DNA from: Gammaproteobacteria bacterium
GTDB lineage: Bacteria > Pseudomonadota > Gammaproteobacteria > UBA4575
Direction: 5' to 3'
Length of the DNA stretch: 8,995 bases
NCBI GenBank assembly: GCA_028281205.1
Contig: JANQKJ010000207.1
Coordinates: 1-8,995, forward strand
The notes under the pieces were generated by a model. The model did no database searches. It worked only from the letters and a program-made list of their open reading frames with translations, and was not told where the DNA came from. This document shows positions 5,928 to 8,995 of the stretch, in pieces (position 1 is the first letter of the stretch; each line of letters starts with the position of its first letter). The translations under genes and the position numbers were made by a program.

Positions 5928-6170
5928 TTATTTTTTTTCGAGTAGCTCGATACGTTGTTCTAGTTGCTCTAAGCGTTGGCGCGTGCGCTGTAACACTTCA
6001 GTTTGTATCTCGTATTCTTCTCGTGAAACCATTTCGAGTTTTTGTAGTAATCCCTCAAGAGCCAGTTTGAGCTTCTCCTCGCCGGTATTTTTTAGTTCTA
6101 CAACATTGTCTGGAAGCAGCTGTTTAATTTTAGCTACTGTTTCGTCGAGATGTTTAGGGTCAATTTTCAT
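5928..6170 (-). CDS. ubiK: Ubiquinone biosynthesis accessory factor UbiK (BMFP/YqiC family)
   Basis: An 80-residue protein of the BMFP (DUF526) family, whose E. coli member UbiK assists aerobic ubiquinone synthesis together with UbiJ and the Ubi enzymes. The N-terminal half (MKIDPKHLDETVAKIKQLLP) is followed by a stretch predicted as amphipathic helix and a C-terminal coiled coil (about 45-79) with heptad Leu/Ile: VLQRTRQRLEQLEQRIELLEKK-like, highly charged and without Cys. This is the family's usual build and length. The Shine-Dalgarno before the ATG at 6168-6170 is weak. The gene is first of a probable two-gene unit with comM, and divergent from torF across a 232-bp regulatory region. The same ubiK-comM-glnK-amtB grouping occurs in Pseudomonas. 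A run of T at 5930-5938 on the plus strand encodes its Lys-Lys end. Confidence 0.93.
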   Translation of the reverse strand: MKIDPKHLDETVAKIKQLLPDNVVELKNTGEEKLKLALEGLLQKLEMVSREEYEIQTEVLQRTRQRLEQLEQRIELLEKK

Positions 6171-6227
6171 AACTATTATTTTAACAAATTAGAACCAAAG
6201 CTAGTAAACGATAACACTTAGTCATAG

Positions 6228-6244
6228 TGCACTAAATCAGTGCG
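6228..6244. promoter_or_regulatory. NtrC-like binding site 1 (strongest)
   Basis: TGCACT-AAATC-AGTGCG is a 17-bp dyad with 5-bp centre that matches the NtrC consensus TGCACC-N5-GGTGCA at 9 of 12 half-site positions, or 11 of 12 if the innermost C/G pair is allowed as T/A. Its centre is about 128 bp before the predicted sigma54 start, like the distal NtrC site of E. coli glnA. It could also serve divergent ubiK. Confidence 0.6.
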
Positions 6245-6248
6245 TCAG

Positions 6249-6265
6249 TGTAACAACTTGGTGCT
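6249..6265. promoter_or_regulatory. NtrC-like binding site 2
   Basis: TGTAAC-AACTT-GGTGCT has a good right half-site (5 of 6) and a weaker left one (4 of 6). Its centre is 21 bp, two helical turns, from site 1, as expected for cooperative binding on one DNA face. Confidence 0.45.
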
Positions 6266-6270
6266 CGGCC

Positions 6271-6287
6271 GTAACCGTAATGGTGCG
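6271..6287. promoter_or_regulatory. NtrC-like binding site 3
   Basis: GTAACC-GTAAT-GGTGCG has a good right half-site (5 of 6) and a poor left one (3 of 6). Its centre is 22 bp from site 2. Alone it would not be convincing; its phasing with the other two gives it weight. Confidence 0.35.
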
Positions 6288-6306
6288 TATTTTTTTTAAA
6301 TATTTA

Positions 6307-6319
6307 TAACTCATTGAAA
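6307..6319 (-). promoter_or_regulatory. IHF-like site between NtrC boxes and sigma54 promoter
   Basis: On the minus strand, TTTCAA-TGAG-TTA matches the IHF consensus WATCAA-N4-TTR at all but one fixed position. The surrounding DNA is very AT-rich (6288-6335). It lies between enhancer and promoter, where IHF usually bends DNA so that NtrC can contact sigma54 polymerase. Confidence 0.45.
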
Positions 6320-6336
6320 TTATTGAAATATTTCTG

Positions 6337-6353
6337 CTGGCATGGGTTGTGCT
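6337..6353 (+). promoter_or_regulatory. Sigma54 (-24/-12) promoter of torF
   Basis: CTGGCATGGGTTGTGCT carries the invariant GG (6339-6340) and GC (6351-6352) with exactly 10 bp between, and most of the consensus TGGCAC-N5-TTGCW. The predicted start is about 6364, leaving a leader near 39 nt. NtrC-like and IHF-like sites lie upstream, so expression under nitrogen limitation is expected. Confidence 0.7.
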
Positions 6354-6402
6354 ACAGCTTGGAAGTAAATTTATATAAATAATTTTCAATGGAGAAATAT
6401 AA

Positions 6403-7116
6403 ATGAAGAAACTTACACACTTATTGGGGAGTGCTGCAGTTGCATCATCCATGCTTGTAGTACCAGCTACATCAATTTCAGATGACGCAATTGTTACAGG
6501 TAATGCAGGAATTCTATCGGATTATATCTTCCGCGGTATTTTTCAAGACTCTGGCGTAGGTAACGGAGGGTTGGATTTGGAATACATGGGCTTCTACCTA
6601 GGAACTTGGTTAGCAGATGTAGGGGATGGTATCGAATACGATATCTATGGCGGATACGTTTACGAATTTGAAAATGGCATGTACTTAGGTGCGGGCTATA
6701 CGACTTATCAATATTCCGATGGCTTTGATGATGAATATAACGAAGTCAATCTATATGCGGGTGGTTCTGTTGGTGACGTTAGCTTAGATCTTGAATACAC
6801 CACTGGTGAGTATAACGGTGAGTTTAGTGATGACGATGGCAACATCGAAGGTGACGAGTACGATTTCATTGCGGCCACTATTGGTTATAACGGGGCTTAC
6901 TTTACTTATGGTGACTTCGGTGATGATGCTGATGATGCATTAGGTAAATATATAGAAGTCGGTTACACCATGGAACTTGGTGGTTTTGAGGTCACTGGTG
7001 CAGTTGTTCACACAATGGATATTGAAGGCCTTGACACAGATAGTGATGGCAATCCAGAAGATGATGATGAGACTGAAGCTTATATATCAATTAGCTGGGG
7101 ATTCGATGTCATCTAA
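6403..7116 (+). CDS. TorF family putative outer membrane porin
   Basis: A 237-residue outer membrane protein of the TorF / TIGR02001 family. The signal peptide is MKKLTHLLGSAAVASSMLVVPATS-like, with cleavage near residue 25. The family opening TGNAGILSDYIFRGIFQDSG follows, with later repeating aromatic and Gly-rich beta-strand segments (FYLGTWLADVGDG, YDIYGGYVYEFENGMYLGAGY). The mature protein is very acidic. Two loops look like calcium-binding DxDxDG stretches: DDDGN (around residue 145) and DTDSDG (211-216) followed by more acids. GGAG at 6392-6395 serves the ATG. It stands directly before glnK-amtB and behind a sigma54 promoter with NtrC-like sites, so it may form a pore for ammonium or another small nitrogen source (inference; the substrate is not known to me). 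Confidence 0.88.
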   Translation: MKKLTHLLGSAAVASSMLVVPATSISDDAIVTGNAGILSDYIFRGIFQDSGVGNGGLDLEYMGFYLGTWLADVGDGIEYDIYGGYVYEFENGMYLGAGYTTYQYSDGFDDEYNEVNLYAGGSVGDVSLDLEYTTGEYNGEFSDDDGNIEGDEYDFIAATIGYNGAYFTYGDFGDDADDALGKYIEVGYTMELGGFEVTGAVVHTMDIEGLDTDSDGNPEDDDETEAYISISWGFDVI

Positions 7117-7125
7117 TTAGTAAAT

Positions 7126-7173
7126 ACTCTCAAAGCTATTTTGGCTGAGAGTCATTAACTATGATTCTCAGCC
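7126..7173 (+). repeat. Overlapping hairpins between torF and glnK
   Basis: GGCTGAGAGTCAT (7143-7155) pairs with ATGATTCTCAGCC (7161-7173), 13 bp with one G-U pair and a 5-nt loop. ACTCTCA (7126-7132) can instead pair with TGAGAGT (7146-7152), which excludes the larger stem. No T-run follows, so this is a weak terminator at best. It may stabilise the torF message or lower read-through into glnK. Confidence 0.55.
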
Positions 7174-7286
7174 ATATTTGCAGGGAACGTTCAAAAAAGA
7201 ATGCAGATTTTTATTGGTTTAAAAATTTCACACCCTACTAACCCTTTGAGATATGAAACAGATAGATAACCAGTAGGAGAAAATCA

Positions 7287-7625
7287 ATGAAGCTGATAAC
7301 AGCAATAATTAAACCATTTAAGCTGGATGACGTAAGGGAAGCGTTATCTGAAATCGGGGTGACAGGAATCACAGCTACTGAAGTTAAAGGTTTTGGTCGA
7401 CAGAAAGGTCATACTGAACTTTATCGTGGTGCTGAGTATGTTGTGGACTTTTTGCCAAAAATCAAACTAGAAATAGCGATAGATGATGAATTACTTCAAT
7501 CTGCATTAGATGCAATTACCAAGGCTGCCAATACCGGGAAGATTGGTGATGGCAAAATTTTTGTATCTGAGCTTTCAGAAGTAATTCGTATTCGAACTGG
7601 AGAGTCAGGTGCAGCAGCGCTATAA
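7287..7625 (+). CDS. glnK: PII nitrogen regulatory protein GlnK
   Basis: A 112-residue PII signal protein, a cytoplasmic trimer that senses 2-oxoglutarate and ATP/ADP, is uridylylated by GlnD, and plugs the AmtB channel when ammonium is plentiful. The T-loop is intact with the modified Tyr51 in GAEYVVDF, the PII signature around KGFGRQKGH (34-42) and the B-loop TGKIGDGKIF (83-92). Length is exactly the family norm. GGAG at 7276-7279 serves the ATG. It is followed by amtB after 33 bp, the near-universal pairing that makes me prefer GlnK over GlnB. No GG-N10-GC sigma54 element is present in 7117-7286, so its nitrogen control may come from the torF promoter 920 bp upstream or from an unrecognised promoter. 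Confidence 0.96.
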   Translation: MKLITAIIKPFKLDDVREALSEIGVTGITATEVKGFGRQKGHTELYRGAEYVVDFLPKIKLEIAIDDELLQSALDAITKAANTGKIGDGKIFVSELSEVIRIRTGESGAAAL

Positions 7626-7658
7626 AAAATTAATACCTATTTGTATTAGGAGGGAATT

Positions 7659-8906
7659 GTGGAAAATCAAGTAATTGAATTAGCGTATGCACTAGATACA
7701 TTTTACTTTCTAGTGATGGGCGCATTTGTAATGTGGATGGCAGCAGGTTTTGCCATGCTGGAAGCCGGACTGGTACGGTCAAAAAGTACGGTTGAAATTT
7801 TAACTAAGAATATTGCGTTGTATTCCATCGCAAGTGTTATGTATATGCTGATGGGCTACAACATTATGTATAGTGGAACAGAAAGCACATGGTGGCCGTT
7901 TGCACTAGATATTCTAGGTAATTCGGATAATACCGCTGCAGAAGTTATTGCCAGTGGTGGTGAGACTTATTACTCTGGATTATCAGACTTCTTCTTCCAG
8001 GTAGTATTCGTTGCTACTGCTATGTCAATCGTATCAGGTGCGGTTGCGGAACGTATGAAGTTATGGGCATTTTTGTTGTTTGCTGTAGTAATGACTGGGT
8101 TTATTTACCCAATTCAAGGTTTTTGGAAGTGGGGCGGCGGTTTCTTAGATGCAGCAGGCTTCTTGGACTTTGCAGGTTCTGGTGTGGTTCACCTATGTGG
8201 CGCAACAGCAGCGCTAGCAGGTGTGATTTTACTTGGCGCACGTAAAGGGCGTTACAGTAAAGATGGAAAACCTGTTGCGATGCCTGGTGCCAATATGCCG
8301 CTTGCAACTCTAGGAACATTTATCCTTTGGTTGGGTTGGTTTGGTTTCAATGGCGGCTCTGAACTTATTGTTTCAAACGTAGCAGAAGCTAATGCAGTCG
8401 CATTAATTTTTGTAAATACCAATGCAGCAGCAGCAGGTGGTGTGATCGCTGCATTGCTAACAGCTAAAATAATGTTTGGTAAAGCTGATCTTTCAATGGC
8501 GTTAAATGGTGCATTAGCAGGCTTAGTATCGATTACAGCTGAACCTTTAACACCAACTCCGCTGCTAGCAACTATTATTGGTGCAATCGGGGGCATTATT
8601 GTTGTCTTCAGCATTGTGACTATGGATAAGTTTAAGTTAGACGATCCAGTAGGTGCCATTTCAGTACACGGTGTATGTGGTATTTGGGGCTTGATTGCGG
8701 TGGTATTCTCTAATGGAGATGCCAGCATTGGCACCCAGTTGTACGGCGCGTTCGCTATCTTTGCTTGGACATTTATTGTTTCAATGATTTTCTGGTTCAT
8801 CATCAAGATGATTATTGGAATTCGTGTTAGCGAAGAAGATGAAATGGAAGGCGTCGATATCTCCGAATGTGGTATGGAGGCATATCCAGAATTTGTAAAT
8901 AAGTAG
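7659..8906 (+). CDS. amtB: Ammonium transporter AmtB
   Basis: A 415-residue Amt family channel of the inner membrane, expected to be a homotrimer with 11 helices per subunit. The central twin-histidine pair is present: His178 in VVHLCG and His337 in SVHGVCGIWG. Other family marks are AGFAMLEAGLVRSK near the N-terminus, FVATAMSIVSGAVAERMK, and GWFGFNGGSE. The acidic tail EEDEMEGVDISECGMEAYPEF is typical of the cytoplasmic GlnK-responsive end. I choose the GTG at 7659 because AGGAGG (7649-7654) is only 4 nt upstream and the encoded N-terminus leads straight into helix 1 with no separate signal peptide, unlike E. coli AmtB. Translation probably follows glnK on one transcript, and the terminator at 8938-8971 closes the unit. 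Confidence 0.96.
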   Translation: MENQVIELAYALDTFYFLVMGAFVMWMAAGFAMLEAGLVRSKSTVEILTKNIALYSIASVMYMLMGYNIMYSGTESTWWPFALDILGNSDNTAAEVIASGGETYYSGLSDFFFQVVFVATAMSIVSGAVAERMKLWAFLLFAVVMTGFIYPIQGFWKWGGGFLDAAGFLDFAGSGVVHLCGATAALAGVILLGARKGRYSKDGKPVAMPGANMPLATLGTFILWLGWFGFNGGSELIVSNVAEANAVALIFVNTNAAAAGGVIAALLTAKIMFGKADLSMALNGALAGLVSITAEPLTPTPLLATIIGAIGGIIVVFSIVTMDKFKLDDPVGAISVHGVCGIWGLIAVVFSNGDASIGTQLYGAFAIFAWTFIVSMIFWFIIKMIIGIRVSEEDEMEGVDISECGMEAYPEFVNK

Positions 8907-8937
8907 TAAACTCCTGGTATTAAGTGTGCCAACCTTA

Positions 8938-8971
8938 GGCGCTCATTGTGGGAACAATGGGCGCCTTTTTT
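8938..8971 (+). terminator. Rho-independent terminator after amtB
   Basis: GGCGCTCATTG (8938-8948) pairs with CAATGGGCGCC (8955-8965), 11 bp with one G-U pair, around a 6-nt loop, followed by six T. It lies 31 bp after the amtB stop codon and is the best terminator in the window. Confidence 0.92.
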
Positions 8972-8995
8972 ATGCTAATTCTTAGCGCAGATAAC

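Noticed and set aside
6237..6452. Minus-strand 71-codon frame over the torF promoter
   Set aside because: It overlaps the torF start and the sigma54/NtrC/IHF elements, with no Shine-Dalgarno and no family match.
7117..7286. Sigma54 promoter directly upstream of glnK
   Set aside because: Every GG dinucleotide on the plus strand was checked; none is followed by GC after 10 bp.
8252..8932. 226-codon frame antisense to amtB
   Set aside because: It is the complement of a strongly supported Amt gene, and its proline/serine/isoleucine-rich product has no features; a shadow frame.

Overview
The window looks like a chromosomal stretch of a fairly AT-rich gammaproteobacterium. The gene order polA, engB, cytochrome c4, dsbA on one side, and comM, ubiK, glnK, amtB on the other, matches two blocks I know from Pseudomonas and its relatives (established knowledge, not searched here). 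In this genome the two blocks are adjacent. No mobile element, integrase, CRISPR array, tRNA or rRNA gene is visible; this is core genome.

Left block (1-3164). The 3' end of polA is followed by an orphan gene for a small acidic exported protein. Next comes a cluster of hairpins ending in a strong stem-loop, which I interpret as a small-RNA gene. It lies in the polA-engB interval, the place of Spot 42 (spf) in enterics and ErsA in Pseudomonas, and it has a sigmaE/AlgU-type promoter match. engB reads leftward. Cytochrome c4 and dsbA read rightward, and dsbA has a second sigmaE-like promoter match upstream.

Middle (3165-4332). About 500 bp without a convincing gene precede a membrane-anchored cytochrome c5, which starts at TTG. 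Its 3' end converges on comM across a hairpin-rich intergenic stretch.

Right block (4333-8995). ubiK and comM read leftward. The comM Shine-Dalgarno is complementary to a segment about 38 nt upstream, so its initiation site could be hidden in RNA structure. Rightward come a TorF-family outer membrane protein, the PII protein GlnK and the ammonium channel AmtB, closed by a textbook terminator. The ubiK-torF intergenic region holds what appears to be a complete nitrogen-control promoter: three NtrC-like dyads 21-22 bp apart, an IHF match and a sigma54 -24/-12 element. No GG-N10-GC element was found just upstream of glnK, so torF-glnK-amtB may be one nitrogen-limitation unit linking an outer membrane pore to inner membrane ammonium uptake.

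The genes themselves are ordinary conserved families. The most interesting content is in the non-coding DNA: the putative sRNA, the NtrC/IHF/sigma54 module, and the structured comM leader.
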